Shown one piece after another: positions 23,736 through 35,700 of a DNA stretch of 64,000 bases. The stretch is from contig CM050650.1 in NCBI GenBank assembly GCA_027574665.1, forward strand, positions 51,505,304 through 51,569,303, given 5' to 3'. Made by a program: the position numbers and the translations under genes. The notes under the pieces are model-generated. The model worked only from the letters and a program-made list of their open reading frames with translations, searched no databases and was not told the DNA's origin. The stretch's first letter is position 1; each line of letters opens with the position of its first letter. Origin of the DNA: Rhynochetos jubatus (taxonomy: Eukaryota; Chordata; Aves; Eurypygiformes; Rhynochetidae).

Positions 23736-25087
23736 ACACAGATCTACATCCCACAAATGTGCCCCCTTCTCCCCAGAGGCAGGAATGGCTGAAGCAAGGT
23801 ACCCAGAACTCCTCTCCTGCAAACACTTACAGTGGCATTACCCTGAGCACAGCACCACCCTACACTGGACCTTCGCCTCCATGGCTGCAAGGGTTCCGTG
23901 CAGAGCTGGGGAGGGGGACAGAGTGGGACACAGCCTTGCACAGGCTCACAGCCTGCACCCACAGCCTCCCTTGGCAGCTGTCAGCCACGGAAAGCAAACT
24001 CAAAGCCTGCCAGGGAAGTGAATGAAGTTCAGAGCCATGAGGCTGTACCTTAAAAACACTCCCAAACACACTCACATCACCTCCTTCCTGGCGTTTTTTT
24101 CAGCTGGTAACAGCGTATGAGTTCCACACGAACTAAAAGAGTAAGATCCACTGAGCCTTTTCTCCTCACCCTTTCTGCAGCCCACACAGGGGTTGGGGGG
24201 CACTGCACCACGTGGGTGGGTGTCTTAGAGGCTCACCTCCCAGGGAGTCGTGCCGCTGGCTGGCAGGGCTTCTGCAGCTCACCCAGCCGTTTGTACCTAC
24301 TAATTTGGACTCCACCATTCTCACAGCACTGGTTAAGGAGGTATTCTACTGGAAAAAGCCTGGCGATACAACGGATGCATCCGGCTCTGAACAAGGTCAC
24401 ATTCGGGCAGCCTACCTACAAATGCCAAGCTAGGAAGCGGGCAGTAGTTCCAGCAGTTCCCGGGCACTGAAGTCACGGAAGGCTGCTGCCAGCTGCACAT
24501 TAGAAACACACCATTGATACTGCTGAGGTAAGCACCCCAGGCAGAGTACCTCTGCTCTACCTCAGGCTCGTTACGCACAGTCACAACGAGGAGACCGAGC
24601 GGCATTACGCCTTAATGCATGACAAGGCATTTCATGCAGCAGTTCATGGATCAAACAGTTCTGGGATGCCAGCCTTGAAGACCTGGGGAAGGGAAGCAGA
24701 GTTCTTCAACATCCTTTGAGAGAACTGTTGCCATGGTAACTGACAGTACTGAAAACACACCGCCAAGCATTAACCTAACACTAAATACCAAAAATGCTGC
24801 TTTTGTTTTAAGTATGACAAGATGCGGCTTTAGCTGAACTGATTTAGAGCTTCACTGGTAACAATACAAGAGGAAGAAAACCCAAATCTGAGAAAAGAAA
24901 GAACATGCCACTGGAGCTTACCTATATATTCTGGTCTTTGTCAAACATCAGTTCTCGTTCTGAGTATACGATTAAGATACTAACAGCAAAAAAAAAAAAA
25001 TCACCAGGCTGATGAGCAGCATTAGAGACTAGTGTAATAAAGATTCCAGACTTGAGATGTGGGATTTGGAATACCCACTTCATACCT

Positions 25088-25114
25088 TTTATTGAAATTG
25101 CTGAATACTTTATT
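25088..25114 (-). terminator. Candidate IGF2R poly(A) signals
   Basis: Two AATAAA copies on the minus strand (25109-25114 and 25088-25093) lie about 1.2 kb past the IGF2R stop, with an ATTAAA at 25260-25265 before them. They are the best candidates seen for the transcript end. Confidence 0.35.
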
Positions 25115-25584
25115 TTACACTATTTTGATTCAAAATGGGAGTTTTTATAAAAAGAAAACATTGTTGAAACTGAGTAAGCTAGTCAAAAGGATCAATGAAA
25201 AGTTTCAAAAAACTCTGACCATACTTGTATGTTGTTTGAAACCTTATCATTGCCCATAATTTAATTTAGGAAACACGTGGAGAAGAGCAAGACTGCTAGA
25301 GGAAATTTGACTTGCATTCACTGCCAGCAACATTTCACAATCAATAACCACGGCCAAGACTGTAACAAAAGAGCTAGAACTTAGGGTGTGAGAAAATACT
25401 GGCCCATATTTTTTCGTTGTAAATAATACCAGAAAGAGGTATTGTATTGACCAGGGCTCCTCCAGTTGTTAGGTTTTTCTTGGTGATGACAAACTGGGCA
25501 GTGCAGATGGTATTATAGCAATTATGCCTCTACATCCTTGAAAACTCTAGTTCTCCATGCAGTCGGCCTAGTCCAGCCATAATC

Positions 25585-25600
25585 GGGGGGGAGGGGGGGG
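25585..25600 (+). repeat. G7-A-G8 run
   Basis: ggggggg a gggggggg. Polypurine and quadruplex-prone on the plus strand; C-rich in any IGF2R 3'UTR transcript. Confidence 0.85.
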
Positions 25601-26332
25601 AAACAATCTTTGGGTGCTTCTCAGCTGTTTAGGCAAATACCGATGAGGTCAGTTATGTGACCAGTACCAAAAAAATATCATGCAAAGAACAGCAACCATT
25701 TCAGGCTAAAGCTATACAGAGCTGTACCTTTCAGTCAATACCTTTGAACCAATGATCTGTTTAAAGTAGAATGGATATTCAAATTTACAGGATAAATTAG
25801 ACCACTTCCAAAATTTACATCAAATCATCCCAACACACAAAAGTTAATATTTTTCCTTGTCTTACGATGGGTGAACCCATAGAATAATACCCTGCCGGCA
25901 GGAAGAACATGTTGCTATTAAGCAAACCTGAGTAGTGAGGATCAATAAATACAAGGAGTTAAAATGCTAGTAGTCAGATAACTCGAGTCTCAGGAGCCAG
26001 GGGCTTCATTGAGCCTTAATCCTTTCCTTCCAAAGGTTTCTCTTTTTTAAGCAAGCATTTGACATCTATGCTGAGGCCTAAAAAAAAAAAAAGTGTCCTG
26101 GCTAGAGAGAGTCAGCACAACTCAGCCAACTGGTTGTTAGAAATCCAGTCTTTACTGAACAGATCATTGTAAACAATCAAGAAATCTTTCTCTTCTTCCC
26201 TTTTCAATGGTTTCTTGTTAAAGGCAAAATTCAGAAAAATCTTTCAGGCTGAAGTCCTCGTATTTGGTTGGAAATGTTGTCCCATTATATATAATCTCTC
26301 TATACATATTTGATTAGGCACAAGAGGGGTTA

Positions 26333-26734
26333 TTAAACATTCAACAAGTCCTCATCACTATCATCATGAAACGATACTGTATTTGTAGAGTTCTGTGCCT
26401 GCTGCTGGCCTGGTATGGCTTTTGCTTTCCTTTCTTTTCCCCCATTCAGCAAATAAGCTTTGTCATCACTTCCATGACTGGGTGGCTTCTTTTGTGGATG
26501 CTTGATCTTGTCTAGTCCTCTTCCTGTCTGAATCTTTACATCTGGAATGGTCAACACTTCATCCTCACTGTCCAGGTCATCCACATGGAGAGAGGTAAAG
26601 GCTTCAGAGGTAACAGACTTGGCAGTAATGTGACCATTCTCTTGCCCACCTTTTGCTGTTCTTTGATTTGGTGCTGCTATTTCCTCCATAAGCCACTCTG
26701 TTTCATTCTCATTGGCTTCTTCTTCACTGTTTAT
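26333..26734 (-). CDS. IGF2R: IGF2R exon 48, cytoplasmic tail and stop
   Basis: 402 bp including TAA (26333-26335), acceptor ttccttgcag. Encodes [11 protein letters not shown], then [13 protein letters not shown] (acidic casein kinase 2-like cluster), and ends [14 protein letters not shown], the acidic dileucine signal that binds GGA/AP-1 adaptors in mammals. The stretch between is poorly conserved. Confidence 0.95.
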   Translation of the reverse strand: MNSEEEANENETEWLMEEIAAPNQRTAKGGQENGHITAKSVTSEAFTSLHVDDLDSEDEVLTIPDVKIQTGRGLDKIKHPQKKPPSHGSDDKAYLLNGGKERKAKAIPGQQQAQNSTNTVSFHDDSDEDLLNV

Positions 26735-29700
26735 CTGCAAGGAAAAAAAAAAAGTAAGAGGAGACTGCATATACTACTCTAGATTGTCACATCCTCACCT
26801 CCCCAGCTGCCAGACCCCACACCACACGTGGCCTTGGGTTTAGTCGTAAGACAGTAATACTGCAACAGCATTCTGTTACTATTGCTTTTCACTGCACCTG
26901 GAACAGACTTCTTTCTCTTCCTGTACATTTATGTGCTACTTGGCTATTTACGGACTGCTCTTCATTTCCTCAACTCTATCTTCCTTTCCCATTTCACAAT
27001 ATAAATGCAGACCTCTTGGCTACGTGGCTTTCCTGAAGCCACATAGTATGGTTTCCATGCACTGAAGGAACTAGGAATTAAGGGAGTTTATTTAATGAAA
27101 GTGTCACATTAAGAAAACTTGAAAAGAAACAAAACCTTTGATTTTGCCACTGGATTACCTTTGTGTATTTGTAGGAAACACCAGATGTTCTTCTGCAGCA
27201 GTTGGTAATCTTGTTTATTACGATTTCCCTAAAGAAGAGGAAGAACACTCCGTTAGCAAGGCTGTATCCCTTCTATTAGCCCTCACCTTTCTTCACTGGA
27301 TTTTTACCATCAACAAAGCATTTCACCAAGCAAGCTGCAAGCTATCGCACAGTGACACTTGACCTTGAACCACTCTAACAAAATTCACTCCATGACGATG
27401 TACATCCTTCCCACAGCTTCAGGTGACTGTTCTGAAACACCTCTGGCCTTTATGTCTCAGGTTAAAAAAAAAATCCCAAACTTGTTTGGAAAGCAGAGAG
27501 TCTGCAGGACTTGCACTTGTTCCTTCCGCTGTTGTGTGGTTCCAGCTTGACACCATAAAAGGAGAGGGCTATCAAGTACTAACCGTATTGTCACATTGTT
27601 TTATCCTTAATTAGCAGTCATCCACAACAGAGACTGGCCCAATTGGACTGTGTACTCCAGCCCTCTTTACATGGACCTTCTGATAGGAATGGGGAATTCG
27701 GGGGGAAAAAACTGAAAACCAGAACTTAAGTCTCTAAAGTTCACTACTTCCCTTTGACTGGGGAAACCTTAGGAAACTACCAAAGAAACTCCTAAGGCCT
27801 CCCAATCACTCCTTACCTCCGCTCTTTTTTGTAGAACAGCAAGATTATTAGGCATGCAGTGAGAACAACCAGGAGGACACTCAGCACAGCACCAACAGCC
27901 TGACTTCTCCTTGAAAGGCCTTTATGTACTTGGGCCTCCTGATCAGTCTGGTGCTCATTGCTTTCTGGGTCACTGGTTGATCTAATGACATAAATTGGGA
28001 AGAAAAGAACGAGTAAGATCTATTGACCAGTTGCATCAAACTAGATTAGAAGCAGCAGATTCAAAGAAATGAAACACAACACACCATCCTGTTGGTCCTA
28101 CCTAACAGCTATAAAGAATCAAATGCAGGGGATTCTGTTCTAAGTAAAAATCACTGAAAAATTAAAAATGTATGTACTTGTGCCTACATTCTGGTATGTT
28201 ACCCAACAGTGCATAAAACTGATTAGTCAAGACTGAAGTGCATGATGAGGTACTCCGGAGCTTACACAGCAGCAGCTATCCATACAAAGCTACTACCAAA
28301 CCTGCACCTGAGCAAGCTGCAAAAGCTACAGCAATTATTTCCCTTCCAGCTGACTATGGCACCACACAGACCTCAAGAGCTAGTTGCCCATTTCAACCAG
28401 AATAAAGAGTTTCCCTGTGTTTTCAAGCTAGCAGCCAGAAAGTGAACAGACCTAGACGTAGTCACTCCATTCTTCGCAGTGAGGCTGCCTGCACGTCAAG
28501 AATGCCGGTAAGCACCTAGATACAGTCACGCTGCTTTTAACACTGTCACCTCATTACTCCTTTTTGAATCTGTAGATAAGCTGATCATAATTAATTACAG
28601 AAATACCTCATTACTCCTCTAAGACCTGCAATGATTTTTCACTCTAGCCTGAAGAAGTAGGCAGATAGAGGGGAAGGCCAGTCTGCCACGGCTTTAAAGT
28701 TTTCCAGACAGTAAGGCAAGGAGGACAAAACACCTCACCCAAATACTATTTACTGCTGTCAGTAACATGAAACAGCATATTCTGTTAGCTACATTGGGTT
28801 TTCCTTAGTGAAAACTACTGTAACCATATGCCTCTCCATTTCCCATGCAAACAAGCAGCTTTAAATACAGAACAGCCTTTAGCTGAGAAGTGCTGACCAG
28901 AGCCGCTTTCAGAAAATGGTTAACTACTCACATTAATGGACACACAGCAGACGTGTACCAGGTAAATAAATACTGGCAGTCTGCTGTCTCATGAAGGAAT
29001 TCAGGGATGCCTTCCTTTACTTGTGGACTACAGTGGAAGAAAATGGTGGAAGACACCAACTTTGATTTATCTTTACCACATCTGGACTCTGATGGAAATG
29101 TGACATCCAAATCATCATCTGCAATGAGAAGAAAACCTTATAGTTTGCTAATTCCTTGAGAACACTCTATTAACACTAGATCCTAGAAAGTGACGTATTT
29201 TTTTTCTGCAGTGACAGCTTACACTTTGCAGTATCTGCAGGTGAGCTTACACTTCTACATAGCTGATCCCATCAGCTGGGCCTACAGGGAAGCTGGAGGG
29301 GGGCTTTTTACAAGGGCCTGTAGTGACAGGACAAGGGGTAACGGGTTTAAATTGAAAGAGGGGAGATTTAGATTGGATATCAGGAAGAAGTTCTTCCCAG
29401 AGAGGGTGGTGAGGCAGTGGAACAGGTTGCCCAGAGAAGCTGTGGATGCCCCATCCCTGGGAGTGTTCAAGGCCAGGCTGGATGAGGCTGTGAGCAACCT
29501 GGTCTAGTGGAGGGTGTCCCTGCCCATGGCAGGGGGGTTGGAACTAGATGGTCTTTAAGATCCCTTCCAACCCTAACGATTCCATGATTCTGTGAGGCAG
29601 CAGACTAAGCTCTTCACAAGAAAAAGTAGCTAGATAAAGCATTGCTTGTGCAGCACAAGCACAGAGGAAAACAGGAAAGCAAGTCTTCTATCTTGCATTG

Positions 29701-32700
29701 TATCTACTAAAGTCTTTCAACAAGTGTCAAGCCCAAAACCTATTAAGGCCATATTTGCAACTGAGCTCTCACAATAAGAAAACACACATCTTAAATTCTG
29801 CAAGACAGACTCTGGAATACCTTTACAGAAATGGATTAGCACAGATGATGTGAAACAAGCACCATTTTCTGAGGAAGCAATTATAGAATCATAGAATCCA
29901 ATTCACATGGAGTATCAAGCAATTCTGGCTAGTAAGCAAGAACTTACCCTCAACATAATATTTAGCGTCTCTGGCAGAACCAATTCTCCGAAAGCGACGT
30001 TCATTAGTTTTAACCTGGCAGATGTTTGCTCCAGAGCACTCTGGGAAACTTGAGTTTCTTATACCAGAAAGCTGAATTTCATATACATATTTATCACCAT
30101 TTGTCCGTATGTCACCAGAAGCCACGTACAACCTGGGGAAAGAGAAGGCAGGTCTATCCTTCCATCTAAATTCATAGATTTAGGTTTTTCCTAAGACATA
30201 AGACTGGCAACAGAGGTAGCTGCTACCACTGGTTGATTCCAGAGCAAGCTGGAGTGACTGATTCAGCAAACAGAAAATACAGGACTAAGGTTTCCTCTGC
30301 TGAACACTGCAAATTATTACAAACATTACAACAATGCAGATGTAGCATCAGTATGACCTTTGCAAGAATGAACAGAAAGCAAACTTTTCTAGTTACATTG
30401 CCCTCAATGGGTGTATGTACATGTACACATCTCCAAAGGATTATGATAAACTGGGGACAAAAGCATGATTCAGCCGCATGATGATTCACAAGCTAACTCA
30501 CTGACCATAAGAACCATATTGTAATGCTCTGTAGCTGTCACAAATAGCCTAGCTTGGCTGTCTCCTCCAGGCGGGTAACTGGTTCTACCATAAGTGTTAC
30601 TTAAGTACTGTTTACAACGGCATCCTTCCACACTGCTGGTCGGAGAGAGAATGCTCAGATTCATAGCTATGTGTTCTGGTCACCTGCTCAGAGGCTGAGC
30701 TTGTTCAACTGTGACTTGCCTTTAATCCCACATTACACCAAGTTTTATTTTTGTCCTGACTTCCCTCCTCTTTCATCCAGGCCTGTTTGATTTCTGTTTT
30801 TATTTTATGCTTTTAATGCTGTTGCCACATATACACAGCAAGTTTATTCACAACACTTGTGCTCAGTTACTCCAATCCTGCACACTAATGGTTTTGTGCC
30901 CTGCAGGCAGGGTTTATTCTTCCCCTAACACCAGTATGGGCAGATTTCCTTCCAAAATGCTAGCACTGACATTAAATGTAATAGCTTATAAGAGATTCTG
31001 GGCCAGAATTATGTGCAATGTGTAGTAGTCAGTGTAACTGTTGGTCTTCCCCACCTTCCCCTGAATTGTCATGCCTAACCCTTCCTCCAGAGCGGTCCTT
31101 CCTCACTTCTAAGGCTTTGGAAGCATGGGTTCCTACTTCCATATGGATCATCTGAGCTATGTAAAAAGCCAAGGGGTACTCCAGGTGAAAAAAAAATCAA
31201 GTTCTCTAGCACTGAACTAGTGTCTACAACACTATGGAAGAGAGCCATAACCCACAATAGAGATCTAACATCAAGGTGCAGGCTTTTAGGCTGGCCTTGA
31301 GTACACCTGGACATGTTCAAAGTTTTAAGCCCCACTGTGAGCTGCACCATTAATCACACCTTTAAGCCAGGTGAATTCAGTACTACTTCCACTTTGACAG
31401 CTAAGAACTGTTAAGGAAACATTGAATATTCATACCAAGCTCTCTTTTCTTGCAGTACAGTTCTACAGGACTAAGGTGTTGTGGTCCTGTTGTTTTGGTC
31501 GGGTGGGGGTGTTGTTTGGAGCAAGGGGTGGGGTGTTCAGATTCTTTACTTACTTGTAATACACATCGCCTAAGGAGAAGTTTTTCCCAGTTGCAGGATT
31601 AATAACTGTTCCATTCACCACCTTCACCTCCTGCTGCTTCACAGCACAAGCTGCACGTGTGTCCCAAGCGATGTAATAAGCACAGTTTTCTTCATCAACC
31701 CTACCAAAACCAGACACAACTCATCATTCCAGGAAACAGTAACAAGTGCTTAGTGTCTTGAAAAAGGTAAGACGCACAGCTGCTAACCCACATGGGGGAA
31801 TGTCCTGCCTAAGCATCATGTGAAGAGTAAGCTAAAATAGCCAAGTAGCACTCAAAAAAAGCTACTTGAAGAGTTGTACTGTGCTTTTCTGCAGTTCTAA
31901 GACCTAAAAAGACCTAGCTACACTTGAACTTCCTACTTTAAAAGTTCCAGAAGTCACACACACAGTATCAGAGGGTTTTACCAAAATATTTTAGCTAATG
32001 GCTGCTCCTGGTAGGTTTAGCATGCTGCACAATATTTAACTAGGACAAGGAGTATAAGCCAGTCAGATCTTGCTGCCTCGTTCTTTGAATCACACATCTT
32101 GCTCAGTTTCCTAATTCTACAAACAATATACAATTAACCAAAACAAGACTAAGCAAAAAGACATCAAGCTTTCCTAGTATTTATGATCATGCATACATAC
32201 CTCACTTTGGACAGCTTGCAGTTAAATAATCTGTATTGAGGCAACAAACCGTTTTTTACTAGCTCAATCACTTACCTACAGTATGTGTCCTCTACTAAAC
32301 AGATTTTGGGCAAAGTTAAGAGTGGTTGTATTACAACTGGCATTGAAAGCAACAGCATCCCAGCCACTGTCAGATCTAATTTGAAAGCAGAATGCTTAAA
32401 TTTTTGCCCAGAAATTAACATAAATACAGAATACAATTGTTTAAGGAAATGAACAGATGCAGCAACTCCAGAAGACCCATGTCTTACAAGTACAGACCAC
32501 GGACTATTTTAGGGACTGTCCAACAGAAGGGACAGTCACTGTCCTGAGACTTACAGTTTAGAGAGGTACAAAAGGAATAAACCACGAAGATCAGTGGTAT
32601 TAGTTAGTTACTCACCTCTGCAGCATGGGCATGCCAACTGTTTTGGCACACTTCAGCTCTATAATTGTCGTTACTTTCTTGTTTTTCCTACATTCCTGCC

Positions 32701-35700
32701 CACTGGAATAACTAATATACACCGTATCATCTAGAAGGGAAAAATGGTGACACTCAAGGTTTTTGTAAGCAGCTGTCAAAAATTCCTTTTGCTCATTCTC
32801 CAGACCTCATTACTTTAGATTAACTTGCAGGATTTTTTTTCTCCTGCACAGACCACATCAATTAAGTAATGTGAGACCTTCGCATTGATGATCATTTAAA
32901 AAAAAAAAATCACTCTTCAAACACCTTTGTATTTACATCATACTGTGTGTTCAGGTCAACGGTATGGCCATAAAAAATGTTTACATTTAAGACATTTTAA
33001 ACATAAATGAAGATATCAATTTATAAAGAACTCTGGCAATAAACACATGTAATACATCCCAATGCTTTTGTAGCTGGATAGAAAATTTCCCTCAATTTCA
33101 TAAACTTGGCAGCAATTTAAAAACTGGTCTTTAAACTGAAAACTTGAGTTAGGTTGAGATTATTTTTTAATTATTCCTTTTGTTAAGGGTGAAGCCAATT
33201 AGTCATCTTTCACACACTGCTTTAATTGGAAAAGCTAGTGGACACAGAATAAGTCTTTCAATGCAGGATGAACAAAAATAATTCCCCCTCCCACAATTAC
33301 AGAATCACAGGCTGGTTGAGGTTGGAAGGCACCTCTGGAGGTCATCTGGTCCAAACCGTGCTTGAGCAGGGCCAGCTGGAGCCAACTGCCCAGGACCATC
33401 TTCAGACAGCTTTTGCGTATCTCCAAGGAGGGAGACTCCACAACCCCTTTGGGCAACCTGTGCAGTGAGGGTGACAGAGCACTAGCAAAAGTAGTGCCTC
33501 TTGACATTCAGAGGGAAAATTCACTTCAGCGTTTTGATGACGACACTATTTGCTTCCATGTTTTCTCACAGCTTAAATACCACTTAAGCTTGAGTAGCAG
33601 CTTTTACTGGTTTTAGCTTTAAACAGAAGATTTACTGGTAGAGATATTTCAAAATAAAGGCTTCACCATAATTTAAAGAACCACTATAGCTAGGTTGTTA
33701 AGATTTAACCATCTCTCTACAGGAACAAAAGTAGCTACCTGTCACATTCAGCTTCTGTGTATGAACAAGTCCAAGAACTTGAACATCTCCATTGTTGCTT
33801 TTCCTGCAAATACTGGCTCTTTCAGGGCAGCCTGTGGGTCCCTCATATACCCTCTGACAGAGATTCACGTAGTACCTACAGAGAACATGGTAGACAAAAC
33901 TTCTTTAAAATTAATTAGGCTAAATTGAAAAAGTGAGGTACAAACTTTAGAATCCTCACAGGAAGCTAGAAAGGTTGAAAGAAATTAAGTACTCTAATTA
34001 GCTGACAGAATAAAGCATGTACTAAGCTTTAGAAGGTTACTTCTAGCTATCATTTTCAAGTAAATGACTCTGTGCAAAAGAATTGATCATTTACCAGATT
34101 AGTTCACTAGTTAGTTTTGACCTAGGTCAAAACAAGAAATTGGAACCAAGTCAAAAAATGCTCAAAAGTTTTTTCAGCTATAAAGGTTACTGTATTATCC
34201 TAAATTCAGTTTCTCTTCAGAGCTATACCAGTTAAAGTTTTATCAGAGCAGAGGAACTAGTATCAAGACAGTGAGTGAAACAGTTCTGTTACCGTACAGT
34301 TTATAATTGTAGAATGAGATGCTCTCATCCTTGCCAGTTCATTTCTATTTGCTAACCAGTGGGGGGAGGCTGGAGAGGTTGATAACTTTCTGCCATTCAT
34401 ATGTATGAGTATCAAATATCATACATAAGCATCAACTTATAAGGAACGGGGAAGAAAAAGCCCTACTTAAAACTTTAGACAAGAACTTACGCACTTGAGT
34501 CAAAAGAGAGCAACTGAGTCGTTAATTTTTGTTCAACATGACTGAAATTCAAAAAAATGCATCTAAACTACAAAATTACTTTGATAAAATAGCAGTTTAA
34601 CTAGAAAGCCTTTGAAAAGCTTTTAGTTTACACTTATTCATCCTTTTAAAAGGCTTACCAGTAAAGGGAAGGGGTGAGGATGAAGACAGTAATTATTCAC
34701 CCTCTTCATATAAAATGGGTTCCTTTCTGGGGTTTTTATGTCTAAATGCAGTGTTAAACCAGCAGCAGTTTTAAGAGACTGTCAGCAGTTTAAACAGACT
34801 GAACAGGGACCAAACCAAAGTACCATGCCACATTACAACTTCCACTGTACTGATCAGCAAGCTGCCCCCTGGGAGTTGCTCATTACTCACGAGTTCCCAT
34901 TGTGGAAAAAGATCCACGATCCTGTCAGGGAAGAGAGCATTCTCAAGTCGTAAGTTCTGTGGTTTTGGACAAACTTGCACTCCATCTTCTTGGGAGGACA
35001 AACAGTCCAAGTCCTCCATTCAAATGTCACAGCACAGCCAAGTGTCTCACTCAGAAGCTGTGGTGTCCCAACACCAGCATTTTCATCACATGTAAAGATA
35101 ATGGTAGATTCCCTTCTTGCAGTTGCTATAAGGGGGAATGTTGAAGAAAAAAAGAAGGAAAAATACTTTGCAAGAGGCTTTCAGGCAGGTATGGATCTTA
35201 GCATAGCACTTTTGTGGTATCAATGCAAATTTTAATCAGGCATTTTTTCAGGTAGCAAAGAGGGACAAATGCTTCATCTAGCAATTTCATTCCCTAGGTT
35301 AGCTTTCACGCTTTTTGGAAAGTAGTGTTCCTTCCAAAACGACTGATCTCCATCAAAGCAGAGTCATCACTTATTACTTGAACACTCATGATCTAAAGGC
35401 ACAAACTTTTTATTTCAAAAGCATTTTGCTCACTCGAGTAAAGTCAGGTTTGTCCTATAGATTCTTTGTCTTACCCACTCTTATCCCTTTAATTCCCTTG
35501 TATAGCACCAGAGGTCTTTTTGCCCACCCCTATGTAACTCCCTGCGTTAGCCCAGGTCCTTGTACATCAAGCATAAGATGTTCTTACCGTTACCACAGAA
35601 CCCCCACTTGCCATCTCCCTGGTAGTTTTCAGTTGTAGCACACCACGGCCTATTCTTTTCTTCTGTTATACATTCCTTATAGGTCTTCCCTTTGTACTTG

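Larger units (their letters stand above)
22446..26332. other. Region between the SLC22A1-like start and IGF2R stop
   Basis: Contains a CR1 (23499-23735), A runs near 23262, 24988 and 26080, a G7AG8 run (25585-25600) and, toward 26332, the probable IGF2R 3'UTR. No coding exon or RNA gene recognised. Confidence 0.6.

Noticed and set aside
29190-29507. 105-codon open frame on the plus strand
   Set aside because: Most of it is CR1 sequence; residues such as [19 protein letters not shown] come from the retroposon, not a host gene.
29883-29898. atagaatcatagaatc, resembling the CR1 terminal 8-mer repeat
   Set aside because: Too short and without any adjoining CR1 body to call.
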